Assembly: GCA_914767715.1 (NCBI GenBank)
Contig: OU612072.1
Span: forward strand, 13,580,001 to 13,640,000
Reading direction: 5' to 3'
Origin: Membranipora membranacea
Lineage: Eukaryota; Bryozoa; Gymnolaemata; Cheilostomatida; Membraniporidae
Length of the DNA: 60,000 nucleotides
Made by a program: the position numbers and the translations under genes. The notes below the pieces were generated by a model that made no database searches, was not told where the DNA came from, and worked only from the letters and a program-made list of their open reading frames with translations. Below are positions 1 through 11,831 of the stretch, piece by piece. How positions within the stretch are numbered: position 1 is the first letter of the stretch; each line of letters opens with the position of its first letter.

Positions 1-200
1 CAAGCTTTTAATCCTATGTTTGTAATACCTTAGATCTAACTCAGACTTACTTTGATTTTTAACCCTGCAGATATTAAACTACTTTAATTTGAGTATTAAA
101 GGCATAGTCCCACTTAGCCTTCTAACCCCCCAGCAGCTCGCTAATCATCACTTAATCCCCTCAATCTAATCCTTACAAGGATTAAAAGAAAAGGAATTAA

Positions 201-760
201 GTGCTGGCCAACTCCACAAACAAAGTAAGTGTGTTAAACCACAGCTTACAAGCAAACAGCGATTACTTAGCTTTTGTCTTCACACAGTGCTGTTGCCAAA
301 TCCATGCAAATGCGCTTTCTGCCTCATATACTATGCTTTTTGTGGCTTGTTTGAGTTCTCTGCCTGACAGCCCAACTCTAGTCAAAAATTTGGTAGCTGA
401 TCTAGCCATGAACCCACAGCAGCCAATTTCCACTGCGAATAATTCGCATTTCCAACCTTTGTCTTGGCATTGTGTCACCAGATCTTCCTATCTTGTCAGT
501 TTGAGAGGTTTCTTCCCAGGGCACCGTCAATTCCATCAGTATTAATGCTTTTTCTTTGTCAGACCAGACAATTAAGTATGGTCTTTGGTTCGTAATCACA
601 ATATGCTGTGGCATGCTGAGCTGCTCTGTGAGGTCCCATCTTACCTGCCATTCTCCGCTGTTCATCAATCCCTTTTTGCGCAAAATATTTTCACGCCTCA
701 CCAGCATAAGCATATTCACACTTCTCTGTGACATATTCACACAACACTTTCAGGACAATT
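201..760 (-). mobile_element. Decayed retroelement-type coding fragment
   Basis: Two overlapping minus-strand reading frames (402-740 and 263-478) read as one broken coding region. The first contains ELTVPWEE; after a frame change the second contains CGFMARSATKFLTRVGLSGR and a Trp-rich end. From memory, the pattern ELTVPWE, then a GW..E..PVEVGCRGF-like stretch, then a LGLSGR block, occurs near reverse transcriptases in many fish, cnidarian and mollusc genomes. The frame change and the lack of any neighbouring intact reverse transcriptase say it is dead. It sits where the 5' end of gene copy 1 would be expected and may have separated that gene from its first exon. The family assignment rests on recall only. 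Confidence 0.5.
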
Positions 761-972
761 AATCAATTTGATTGTGATAAATTGATGTTCTGAATGGTGG
801 TGTTTGCTATCCTCACGCAACAAACCTCCCTCCAACTCAGAAAACCTTGACTCACATAGAGTTTCCTCCCCTAGGCAGGGGTATAGAGTGATCTCCAACG
901 TTCTTTCTTCAGCTTTGTACAGGCATATCCCATCAATAGATTGCATAACAATTATTTATCTGTGTATTGTAG

Positions 973-2757
973 TTTGTAATTGTTCATGTCAGAGAAATGG
1001 AAACATGTACATACAATTAGCTAAAGACAAATGTGACAAGTTTGCTCAGTACGACAATGTGACCAAACTGACTTACACCCACATCTGCCCTGAAGGACTC
1101 AAATTCAGTGTGGAATTTTGTGTCTGTGTGCATTCTTCAGAGGTGCTCTGCATCGGATGTGGGTCACCTGGTAGGCAATTTATCTCTGGCTAGCAAAAAT
1201 GGTATTCTGTGTTAACCTAACTGTGTATTTATTAGTTAAAAAAATTGACGACATTTCAAATGTGCCAATATATATCGTTCTAGATTCAGAGTCATTGGTA
1301 TGGTTTATGTGCCAAAATTAATAACAGCTGGGAGTTTTGCATTTCAAGATGAGCTGGGGCAACAACCTGCACCAAATGTAATAAGTTATTTTGATAATTT
1401 GATGCTAATATAATTGACTGTAAACTTTTGCTATGTCCAACACAAGTGTAATGATTTATTCTTTTTACTCCAGCGTGTGAGAAGGTATTTGACGAGCGAT
1501 TTAAAGACATTTTTGACTTTCAGAAGGCTGGTGAATGTGAAAGGTTTGTTGTACACGTTTTCAAGTTTGAAATACAATGTATTAATTTGAATAAAATAAT
1601 GGGTTTGTTGTGGCCAAAGAGGGATAACTCACAACAATGATTAAACCTATATGATGTATTTTAACTATTTTTGTATACAGTGGAAACAGAATGTTTATGA
1701 CCACTATGTATCTTCATCTGTTTCTCAGGGCTGACCAGATATCCAAAGAACTATTGGCAAGCTGTGAAATTAAAGACTCAATCTCGATTGCACTGTTAAC
1801 CCTTAGATATGCCACTGCTTATCGTAAAACCCCATGCCCCATATATCTAGCGGAAGATGGTAAGAGCCTAGCAGACACACTAGACTATCATGTTTGAACT
1901 CGCAATGAGCACTCAATTCCCATGATCTGCCTGCTCTGCAGAATGAATGTTATGAAAAAAAACATTTGGAGAATCATGTGAAAACCATGCAAGTCAATAA
2001 AAGTAGTTATATGATGTATGTTATCCCATCAATGATTTTAGACTGTCAAATTGAGTTGTTTCTTTAACAGGTTGCGAGGAAATCTTCTATTGTTTCAGTC
2101 TGTTGTTGACACCAGAAAGAAAGGAAAACTTCAACGCTGAAGACAATGCGCCGAAGCTATTGTGGTGAGTCAATATTTGCAGCTACACTGCCAGGTTCAC
2201 CATTACCACGGTTGGTGAAGCTCAATGTAATGAGTACAAACAATTGTAATCATTGGTCAATGATTATGGTTGAAATTGCAAGTTGAATGCCTATGTGAAC
2301 ACTGAGAACTGAATGTGCATTACAGGTGAGCATGCCCGGCATAAGAGGCAACTGCAGAGGGTTGCCGTTTATGTCCTGCCTCTTCCGACAGTTGAGTGTT
2401 CAAGGGTGACCTGCCTGTCCGACTCGTACCAATAAACCAATTTCCAAATCAATGACTGAAATTAGATACACCCAAACAAGATCATGATACCATATACAGG
2501 AATCTAGTCACTCAAATATGTATATATATATCTTGGTGTCTGCCTGAGGTGGTATTATAATTTCAATATATATAAATATTAATATGTTTTATCGATATCA
2601 TGATCGTAGTGAGAATTACAAAGAGTCAGTGAGATGTCTTAGGTGTATGGAGAGCAACGGATGCCAATTAGCAGGAGAATTCAGAGACAACCTAATGAAA
2701 GCAGCTGTGACACTATGTCCAAATATAAAGGAATTCACGTGTCTGGCTGTTAACTAG
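973..2757 (+). CDS. Cys-rich secreted-type protein, copy 1 (exons 2-6; exon 1 not found)
   Basis: Exons 973-1170, 1474-1543, 1729-1859, 2071-2164 and 2610-2757 (TAG) join in frame (phases 1,2,1,2), each with AG/GT borders. Exon 2 is the CBM14-like module (CSCQRNGNMYIQLAKDKC onward, CPEGL, CVC) and carries one extra Cys (VCNCSC). Exon 4 keeps both family cysteines (ASCEI and TPCPIY). Exon 6 has the family pattern ENYKESVRCLRC, then GCQLAG and a C-terminal FTCLAVN. No signal-peptide exon ending in phase 1 was seen between 1 and 972; that stretch is occupied by the retroelement fragment at 201-760, so exon 1 may lie outside the window or be lost. The five exons are otherwise undamaged, so the gene could be alive or recently beheaded. 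The family function is unknown; secretion is inferred from complete paralogs. Confidence 0.72.
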
Positions 2758-3299
2758 ACTGTACTACATTGAAATTCTCTTTTTGACAGCAGTTATGATC
2801 TACAGATTACTTCGGTACCCCTTGATAGATCAATGTACGTTCCTAAAACCCGCCACTATATTTGTTTGTGTTGTTGAAAAGGAGTCGCACAATAGGAAGC
2901 CATACATAAAGATTGTCATACAGAGGCTCGATTCTACTTTTTCATGTCTATCAAACCTTTTTGATATTTGGATTGTCAGAGATACCTCTGATTTCAGGCT
3001 TTCTTTTGCTTACATGATAATAGATGTTTCACTTCCAGTTGTTGCATTTTGATTTTCTTCTAACATTGCCTCTACGACCACAGTTGTAATATTGTATCAT
3101 CAGGTACACAAATGAGAAGTCATGTTGTGAGCCAGAGTCCAATTTAACTTTTTATTTTCAAAGTTATTAATACATAATTATAACTACAGCATGAAATGAT
3201 CAGTTATATTCAATTTTATAAGATATTTTAGCAGTATTCACGACACAACAGCGCTAAAACCTCAGGAAGTTTGTTGTGGATATGTGTTTGACAATGAAA
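2758..3299. other. Intergenic stretch, no gene seen
   Basis: AT-rich DNA between the end of copy 1 and the retrotransposon remnant. The short open frame at 2783-3052 has no splice, family or motif support. I see no exon of the array family here. Confidence 0.5.
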
Positions 3300-5375
3300 T
3301 GGCACAACCAGCAGCCGAGTCATAGTTTGAACAATTATGTGTTGATGAATGATCAAGCAGGAAATCAATGACTAAGAAAGGAAAATCTGAGACCACCATC
3401 GAGCAAATAGTTTATAAAAAAAACACTACATACAATGATGGAACAAACATAGCTAGCGCCCGACATGAATTCTTTGTCAAGGTCGGTGGGCAATCAGAAT
3501 TTGATCCAACAAAACACATGAATCAAGCAGTAGTCAACCAACCAACCTTCTCATTCACTCCCATAACACTACTAATCAAATCACTTAAACCGAACAAACG
3601 AGGAGGTTTAAGCGGTATGCCAGCAATGATTTACAATAGAATTGTTGATCTTATCTCATATCCCCTTGCGCTTCTCATAAACGAATGTTATGATACCTCA
3701 GTATTCCCCGATTGCCTAAAATCTGCCGTCGTGACACCAATTTTCAAGAAAGGTGATAAAAATGACCCATCAAACTATCGGCCGATCTCCTCCCTCCCAA
3801 TATTATCCAAAATATTTGAATCTGATATGAAGAACCAGATGATGCTGTTCACTGAAAAACACAATCTGTTCTCTGACAAACAATTTTGCTTCAGACAAAA
3901 TCACTCTACTGAACAAATGCTGCTTTCTGTGCTACAAGAATGGAAAACAAAACAGGATCAGACTGCTCCCTGCTACATTGGATCCATATCCTTAGACGTC
4001 CGAAAAGCCTTTGACACTGTTAACCACGAACTTCTCTTGCACACCCGAGGCAAAAGGCAATTCTCACCCACCTCAGTAATGCTCTTAGAATCCTACCTCA
4101 CCAGCAGATCCCAAATCATGAAAGTCGGAGAGTCAAAATCAAATTCACTACCAATCACATGCGAAGTCCGACAAGGCTCCATTCTTGGCCCCCTCCTCTT
4201 CAACCTTGCTATCAATGGATTGTTAATGTCTCTTGAAAAATTCATTTGCTTACGCAAACGAAACTTTGTTATTCTGTGAGGCAACAAGTATACCAGAGGT
4301 TCTAGAAAAATCCAATACTTTATTGGAAGATGCATCCCAATGGTATGGCGGTCATCTCCTAAAACTCAACTTTCAGAAAAACGCAATTTTGTATCTTCTC
4401 ATACAGGAATCTCAAAGATTATTACCACTTCAGTTTTCAAAACACAAAAATTGAATCACAGCTATCAATCAATGTTCTGGGAGTTGCTCTCGACACAGAC
4501 CTCGCATTGCATACCCATGCTACGGATGTTGCAACTAGAGCAAACAAACTAGTCTATCTTATTTCTAAACTTAAAAAATACATGAATGTTGAAGAATCCC
4601 TTCAAACTTACAAAAGCATTGTCCGACCAATATTAGAATATTGCTCAGCAATTTACCTAGATACTACACAAAAGGTCACTGGAACAATTGAGAAAGTTCA
4701 AAATCAAGGAGTTGTCTACAACTCCTTGTCAAAATAGAGCAATCAGAATTATTGTATCTGCTCCCAAGAAATTTTCTGTATGCTTTTAAATTTACCCACG
4801 CTACTAAGTAGGCGACAATACCTATTTCATAATTTTACACATAAAAAAGTTGCAATAAACAAAGCTTCTAAGCATATCCTTAATCTAGTTCAAAAGTCCC
4901 GAAAGCATCAGCGTTTTCTGAGAAGCAACTGCACTATTATTGAACCCTCATTTCGAACAAATTTTGGAAAATCAGCCCTTTTAAACTTACTTCACCAATA
5001 TACACTTAAAGATAAATCAGCTTAAACTCGTCTGACTTATGATTTAACAGGAACACGATACAGTAAACTCATAGATTTATATCTTTAGCATTCTTTCATA
5101 TATTTCTTACTTTCCAAACCGTTAATTCTTCGGCTAATCAGCTCCCTAACTGCAACACTATTATCCGATCTTATTATTCTTCAATACTTTTTTTACCTCA
5201 TAACCAGTATGTAATTCCACATGTTATTAATTATAATTAACTCTGTGTTTAACTTTGGTAGCAAACGTAATATGTTTTTATTGCTGTTTTCAGAGAACAA
5301 CAAGTTACCTATAATAGAATATTTTTTGTTATCTGCACACTTCTAAGAAAACCTCTATAAATAAATAAATATATT
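3300..5375 (+). mobile_element. 5'-truncated, dead non-LTR retrotransposon (reverse transcriptase)
   Basis: The frame 3368-4279 is the N-terminal and palm part of a LINE-type reverse transcriptase. It shows TPIFKKGDKNDPSNYRPISS, the motif A aspartate in SLDVRKAFDTVN, and VRQGSILGPLLFNL. The frame then shifts: the catalytic box falls in another frame at about 4233-4270 and reads FAYANETLLF, where the normal motif is Y/F-A-D-D, so both catalytic aspartates are gone. Further frames at 4507-4737 (KSIVRPILEYCSAIY) and 4780-5025 continue the C-terminal part. The 3' end is likely the A-rich repeat (aaataaataaata) at about 5358-5375. There is no endonuclease domain, so the copy is 5'-truncated. It separates copies 1 and 2 of the array. 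Confidence 0.85.
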
Positions 5376-5765
5376 TGAGAGGAAAGAAGAAAGCTTAGAG
5401 ATTCATTTAAAGACATAGAAACGCTTCATTACTTAAACTGTCAAAGTATAACCATCAGACATGGTGAATGAATGTCTGTATTTGGATGGTTTACTGGTTG
5501 CTATCTATAGCAACAGGAAACCACAAGCACGTTTAAAATAAATGTATACTTAGTTACTTCAATAGTTACCTGCGGTTGAAGCAACAGTAAGAAGTGAATG
5601 AACAAGCCAATTATTGACTTACTCTCCTAGCAACAATTACATTAATCATCCAACGTTCCAAATATCTCTCATCTTGATCCTAATTTGAGTTTTACACGGC
5701 ACCTGAACATCTTGAAAAAGGCTGAAGCATTTTTCCTTAGTCATGTTATTCTAGATAAAAACACA
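5376..5765 (+). promoter_or_regulatory. 5' flank of copy 2
   Basis: This stretch precedes the start codon of copy 2. I could not find a convincing TATA box or any match to the 5' flank shared by the minus-strand copies. It must hold the promoter and 5' UTR if copy 2 is expressed. An in-frame upstream ATG at 5685 would add 27 residues before the hydrophobic core and was not chosen. Confidence 0.3.
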
Positions 5766-8311
5766 ATGTTTGCCAAATTGATGGCTATTCTGATGGTTGC
5801 CGGTGTATTCGATCATGCACTCGCATCTAGTACAACAAAGGGTAGGCCTAGTCTGTTGACACAATTTAAACTTCGTGAATCATGTATCTTGTATCTTGTA
5901 TGAATCATGTACATAGACCTGCTTTATTTCCTTTTCAGCAAGGATATTTTGTTCAATGCTCACTTGTTAATTGTTAGCCTGTTCAATCTAAAAGTCTGAG
6001 ACAGCCGCATTTACAGGAGGTTATCTCTTCAAAGTTTGGCAATTCAAATACTTTTTTTCCATAAAAAGCTGACGAAATTACCATTCAAGTATAGGGCATG
6101 AAATGTTTATGTTACCTAAGAAATTGCCATTGATTGTTTTGTAGTTAATAACTGTTCCTGTGAGAGAAATGGAAACAGGTACATTCAATTGGCCAAACAC
6201 CAATGTGAGAAATTCACTCAGTATGACAACATCACAAGACTTACTCACACCCACAGCTGTCCTGCAGGACTCAGATATAGTGTGGACACTTGTGTCTGTG
6301 AGAATACTCATGATGTAGCCTGTGAAGGGTGTGGGCCACTATGTGAGCAAGCCAAGGACCTGCTAAATGTTATTCTTTCTTTCTAAACACTAGGTCTTAT
6401 TTGACCACCCTATTTAACGACCCCTTTTAGCGCAGGTGGCTTGTGAGGGATAGATACTCTTTACCTTAGCCAACCGTTGCTGGCTACTTTTTGTCTAAGT
6501 ATACAGTGTAGACTTCCTGTATTTAAGGCTCTGATCCGAACAGATCTTGAGTTTGCGGTTTTATATGGTAAGGGTGAAGATGGTTGTATTTATCTTTTTG
6601 AAACAGTATGTGAGGTTGAGGGCAATGCACATTTACCAGAAGTAGTTGGCCTCGAGGCAGCTGGCCAGTGCCAAAGGTTAGTTTCAAGTTCATAGTAAAC
6701 ACTGCACACTCAATTTGTTCATTTGTTCATTTGACTTCTACGATGAAATTTGAGGTGATGCATATCTTGTTTTTAAACTGAAGTTGCCTGTTTGAGTGGC
6801 TAACATTTGTCTAACAGGTCTCTTTGGTAATTTACATTTTGAGTACATTAACTATATTCTGTCCTTATTGATATCTTGTCCCTGGTTTAGTAGACACTGT
6901 TATACTGAGTGAGAGGCAATACATGGACAAAAAGATTGTAAAAGGTTTCGCCTTCATTTTTTACTTTCATAATCTACCCGGCCTGGCTATACATTCACTG
7001 AGTACCCTGCTCTATCTTTAAAATATGAAAGTTTCATTGTGATGATGATATATCTCCCTACCGCTCAAGGGCATCAAGGGCTACTGAGTAGTGGATAGTA
7101 GCATTTATTTTCTGTGTGAAATTCTGGATAATAATTGAAGAGGGAAATGATATATTAACTGATACCTTTATTATATTTTAGGGCTGAAAATATATCTACA
7201 GACCTTGGCAGTGGCATGGAAGACACAGTAGGAATTGTATTATTAGCTATCAGATACGTTTCTGCCCTCATTAATACGCCCTCCCCAACATTCCTTCCCG
7301 AAGAGGGTGAGAAAACAACAGTCCATACTGCATAAACATAATATATCGGTCTTCCATCATGACATGACACACATTGCTTCAGAGGTAGGCATTTACAGTC
7401 ATTGCACTTCTGTGATTCAGTAAAACTCATTTAGTATTCCAAACAGTCGAATACACAGATGCTGCCGCTCATATCTAAAACCATATCCTTTTCCGTGTGG
7501 AATAAAATATTTTGTCATTTGGCCCAAATTTTATTTTCACATACTATATATGCTATGAGACTAAACCTATACTTCTACTCGGTGTGCTTGTAGGCTGTGA
7601 GCAAATAAACTATTGCCATACTCTTCTGCTGGCTCCTAAGGACCGGAGAAATTACATAGGGGAAGATTATACACCAAAACTCCTATGGTAAGTAAATATT
7701 CACTCTACACCCTGAAATATTAATCACTTATATTTTGGAGTGTAAAAATGATCATTTTTCACCCTCGTTCTGAAGCCGCGAATATTACGCTATGAGGTCA
7801 AGCAATAATTCAGCAAAAGAAAAACTAAAATTGTCTCCAATACCTAAATGCCTGAGTGTATGATGTTAAAAAAAAACTGGGAGAGTCCTAACTACCTTAA
7901 TTTCACCTGGAAATCCATTATGAGGATTGGATTGCGAACCTCAAATTATGAGACCAGTACTACGTGGCATCACACTGCAACAACACCTATATTTGTTATT
8001 CTGTTGAAAAAAATGGTCTGATCCTGACACATTGTGGAAGTGATTGTAATTCACCATTGTTGTTCTCTCATTACAGAGGCGACATTATATAGTAAAGTAC
8101 ACAACAAACCAAATTAGTCATGTTTTATGCATTCAAAACTTATCATGTCAATCTTTATTGCAGTGAAAACTACAAAGCCGCTAGCAGTTGTCTTAGGTGT
8201 GCAGAGGCTTATGGCTGCAGGTTTGCGAAAGTTTTCAGAGTCAACCTCAGGATTGCTGCTGAAGAACTCTGTCCTCAGTTACAGGAATTCACATGTCCCG
8301 CTGATGTCTAG
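5766..8311 (+). CDS. Cys-rich secreted-type protein, copy 2 (complete, 236 aa)
   Basis: Exons 5766-5841, 6145-6342, 6607-6676, 7182-7306, 7594-7687 and 8164-8311 (TAG) total 711 nt and are in frame throughout. Exon 1 begins MFAKLMAILMVAGVFDHALA, a typical signal peptide with likely cleavage after ALA; this Met was preferred to the in-frame one at 5685 because it directly precedes the hydrophobic core, as in the other copies. Exon 2 (residues about 26-91) is the CBM14-like module with 8 Cys. Exon 4 is 9 nt shorter than in most copies and lacks both family cysteines (GSGMED and TPSPTF replace the S/N-C and Q-C-PPP positions). Exon 6 ends FTCPADV, as in copies 4-6. It is the most diverged complete copy. 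The product is probably secreted; its substrate and role are unknown. Confidence 0.85.
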
Positions 8312-8313
8312 AC

Positions 8314-8880
8314 TGATTTATATACTTACTCTGAGTTTGCTCTTTTGTGTCATATCTTTTTCTCCATATATTCTATTCTATCATGTGAGCAATTTCCGGC
8401 TTTAGAAGTTAAACTACTGCTGCCGCTCATGCAAATTTGTGCTCATTGAATTCTGCATAGCTCAAAGATAATTAATTGAGACTTAAATCTCCCAATTGTC
8501 ACCTAATGGACTGATAAATGGACATGAAATCTACGCACCAGCTTATTAAGACGGTAACTACGTCAACTGATGCCCTAATTTTGACGATCAGTTTGTGCAA
8601 ATTATTTGCTCATTAAGTGACAATGCTGAGATTGCAGCCTCATTTTATTAGTTTTGAGCTACACAGAATTCTATGAGCACATACTTGGCTGTGTGGCAGC
8701 AGTGGTTTAAATACTTAGTTTGAGGCTGCTATTTTGTATCACATCTTATTCTCCATGTTTTATTCTTTCATGCGAGCGATTTCCAGCTTGAGAATTCAAA
8801 TATTGAGGAAGTATAATGGCCTCTCAAACTTTCAAGGTGATGACCGTCAATTGGCATTTGGAATCCCTGTACTATATCAC
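8314..8880 (+). repeat. Foldback-element arm copies interrupted by a 295-bp imperfect palindrome
   Basis: Two direct copies of the arm sequence seen in the foldback element at 44937-45463 lie at about 8320-8405 and 8703-8880; shared landmarks are ttattctccat, tgcgagcgatttccagctt and ggcctctcaaactt. Between them, 8416-8510 and 8612-8710 are inverted copies of each other, both containing actgctgcc, tgtgctcat, gaattct, tagctcaaa and tgtcac. This looks like a palindromic element sitting between arm copies of another family. No coding capacity was seen. Confidence 0.6.
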
Positions 8881-10009
8881 ATTTATGTATAATTTCTACT
8901 GTTTGATTCTGTACAGGGCTTCGGTCAATGCTTCTTGTTCTAAACCTTGTGGGTCAGCTATTTGGTAAACACTACTACTAATTTTTTGTGTTGATATTTA
9001 ATATCTTTCTTATTACAATAAATAATCAAGATTTGGAAAAAGAAATGACATGAGATAAAGACTAAGTAGGCTACTACTAAAGGGTAGCAAAGCATTGCAG
9101 TTACATGCCTCAGTGTCCATCTTTCATTGATGCACCGGCCAATAATTTACTTTCAGTACTCTTGCATTTTGCAATGTTAACCTCAAACTATTGATCGTGA
9201 CACAATCCCTTGTAACCAGTCTTCCTGTTGGTAAACACTATATTAATAAATGTCTGAATGCAATTTATTTATCATGAGTGGATTCCGCTGTATGTCAGTT
9301 TGCCTTATCTCATGGTTCCAAACAATCAAACTGTCATAAATGGAAGCTCTTGATAGCAACCTGACGCCACTTTGACAAGAAAAGACATGGTTAAAAAACA
9401 GCATTTGGTCAGATCAAGTCACCAAACTATTCCTATCACACCTAATGTATCAATGCTGGCGTCTGTATTGCTAGGAAATATCACTTATCAGTGGAAATAG
9501 TGTTTTTAGTTGGCGATGTGTGACATTGAAAGGGCAGGGGCATTATTATATCTAAGCCACACTGCTCGGTATTTTATTTATACCTTTTCTTTATTTTATC
9601 CTAAGTGTTTATACAGACATATAACATATATGCAGGCAGTTTGGTTGTTCAGCAGACCAGGACCTAAAACCTGGTATGATCTGCAACATGGAATAACAGC
9701 ATTTCGGCAAACAGATTATATTTTTTGCACTTGAAAGTCCGAATTATTATGCACTACCTTGTCTTTGGTCCTTGATGGAGCGATATGTCCGCGTAGCAAA
9801 AATCTCTGAGCAATTATGTGGCGGCATCGTTGTCCTTTTTCCAGGTTTGAAAGAAATACTCAGATTCTTTCAAAGCCATGAAACAAACAAATCACCTGTC
9901 ATAGCTAAATACATTGTTGAGATGTTAGGCTTTAATGTGACCATAATATTTTAGTTAAAATCTGTACGCCAAGGAGATACTGGCACTTCAATACGTCAGG
10001 CTCCTAATT
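8881..10009. other. Intergenic stretch, no gene seen
   Basis: AT-rich DNA between copies 2 and 3. Short open frames at 9510-9734 and 9772-9954 have no recognisable motif, splice context or match to the array family. Confidence 0.45.
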
Positions 10010-10388
10010 CCTCACCACAAACATGATTTATTACCCGAGCTGCTACAAAAAAAAGGTTTTACAGGTTCACTGACCTGTAGAAAAATATTGATGTGTCTTG
10101 ACAACGGTAATTTTTTTTTAATTATCTTCATAGTTTACATAACCAAATTATAGGAATCCGCAGGTGGATGTCGTGCATGGAAATTCATCAAGTTTGTTCC
10201 TCACCACAAACATGATTTATTACTCGAGCTGCTACAAAAGAAAGGTTTTACAGGTTCACTGACCTGTAGAAAAATATTGATGTGTCTAGCCAACGGTAAT
10301 CTATTTTTTTAATTATCTTCATAGTTTACATAACCAAATTATAGGAATCCACAGGTGGATGTCGTGCATAGAAATTCATCAAGTTTGT
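10010..10388. repeat. Two-copy tandem repeat, 189-bp period
   Basis: The segment beginning cctcaccacaaacatgattt at 10010 recurs at 10199 and runs to about 10388 with few differences. Each unit holds a perfect small hairpin, acaggt-tcactg-acctgt, and ends with ggtggatgtcgtgca. It is a recent tandem duplication, since the units differ mainly in a T-run length and a few substitutions. Confidence 0.8.
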
Positions 10389-10411
10389 AGAGTAGCTCAA
10401 GATTATTCTCC

Positions 10412-11460
10412 GACACGTCGCTAGTAGTCTGACTTATGTTTAATTGTTCGCAATTTTTTTCAAGGCGCATGTTTCTAACTAAAATACATTGAAAACATAT
10501 AGGCAGCAATGGGCAAAATAATGCAGTAAATTACGTTATGCAAAAGCGTGATGAAAATCTATGCAGTATTACATGCAAAGCCCATTGTGTACAACAATGG
10601 ATCACCTTTTTTGGGTGATTGTTTAGCATCGAAAGAGAAATGTTTACGCTCATAACTTCTCTACTATTCAATTTATCATCAAACTCCACGATCAAAACCT
10701 CGAAAATACTGTTTAGTTTAATGGAAGCTGGTGTGTATAACATGTTGTTCAACCTGTTTTCAGTTTTTTGGCTGGAAAGGAGTGCATGTTTTGGACCAAA
10801 TAAAGCTGGTTAAGCCACAAAAATCCAAACATCTCAAGATGTAATAAGCCATAATCAATAATCGCTTCGATCAAAATATAGACAATCTCTTGCTGTTCAT
10901 CATGCTGATAACAAATTTGACTGACATATTTCTGAATTTTCTAATTTTGGCTGGAAAATTTTGACCTAAACTAGTTCAAATTTAGGTTTTTTATCTGTTA
11001 CAGTTGTGCCAACCAGGATCTATAAGCTGGTAAGATTATTGATGGAAGTGACAGTACAAGACCAAAATGGTATAATAAATTGGAAATTTTAGTTTCTGCA
11101 TTATTGGGGTCGCATGTAATGCGGGGTCAGAAATGGCCCTAAAAATATTGCAAAAATCAATTTCAAGTCTTGAAGACAGGAGGCATAAAAACATAAAGTT
11201 TCAATAAAATGTCACTCCTCCAGTCAGTGCCATGCCTCCTCTATATGGTGAAAGCATTAACTCATCAAATACCTCAAAAACAAGGCACAGAGGGCTCAAT
11301 TTAAATAGGGCACTTTTTGCCCCAAAATGAACTTCCAGAGGTCACTGTGACTCAAAGGCAAATATTTGGGAGGTTTCAACTGTGAAAATAACTATTAGAC
11401 ATGATCACCTATACAATATTAAAAAGTTTCAAAAAGCGATATATCACGTTAACTTTAAAA
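10412..11460. repeat. Shared 3'-flank block of the array (first instance)
   Basis: About 1 kb matching 20541-21548 downstream of copy 5, with the last part also at 31381-31562 downstream of copy 6. Landmarks include caatgggcaaaat, ggtcgcatgtaatg, cctcctctatatggtgaaag and caaatatttgggaggtttcaac. Its position marks it as the 3' flank of the ancestral duplicated unit. In copy 3 it lies directly after intron 4, which indicates that exons 5 and 6 were deleted. Confidence 0.8.
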
Positions 11461-11831
11461 TTTCATCCCTGTGAAACAGACATTGTGGGAAACTTGTTTG
11501 TCCAATAACATGATCATGCACCTAATAACGAAAGTTTTGATCTCACAAGGAGATGTGCCGCAAATTTTGATTAAACTATGACATTAAGCGATCGGGATTT
11601 ATGATCAAGAGTCATGACGAACATTTCCGCATGAAAAGCTGAATGTTAATTTTATACTAAAAACCAAAATATGGAAACAATATCGCACCTACATATATTG
11701 GCAAACGTTAGAGGTACCTACACCAGTGAAACATATACATACAAGCCAGACACCAATATCAATCAGTTTACCGTGTATCAATTATATTTGATGCTCATGC
11801 AAAATTTTCAATTGATATTTGTAGTTAATAC

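Noticed and set aside
9510-9954. Two open frames between copies 2 and 3
   Set aside because: No splice context, motif or paralog; their length is expected by chance.
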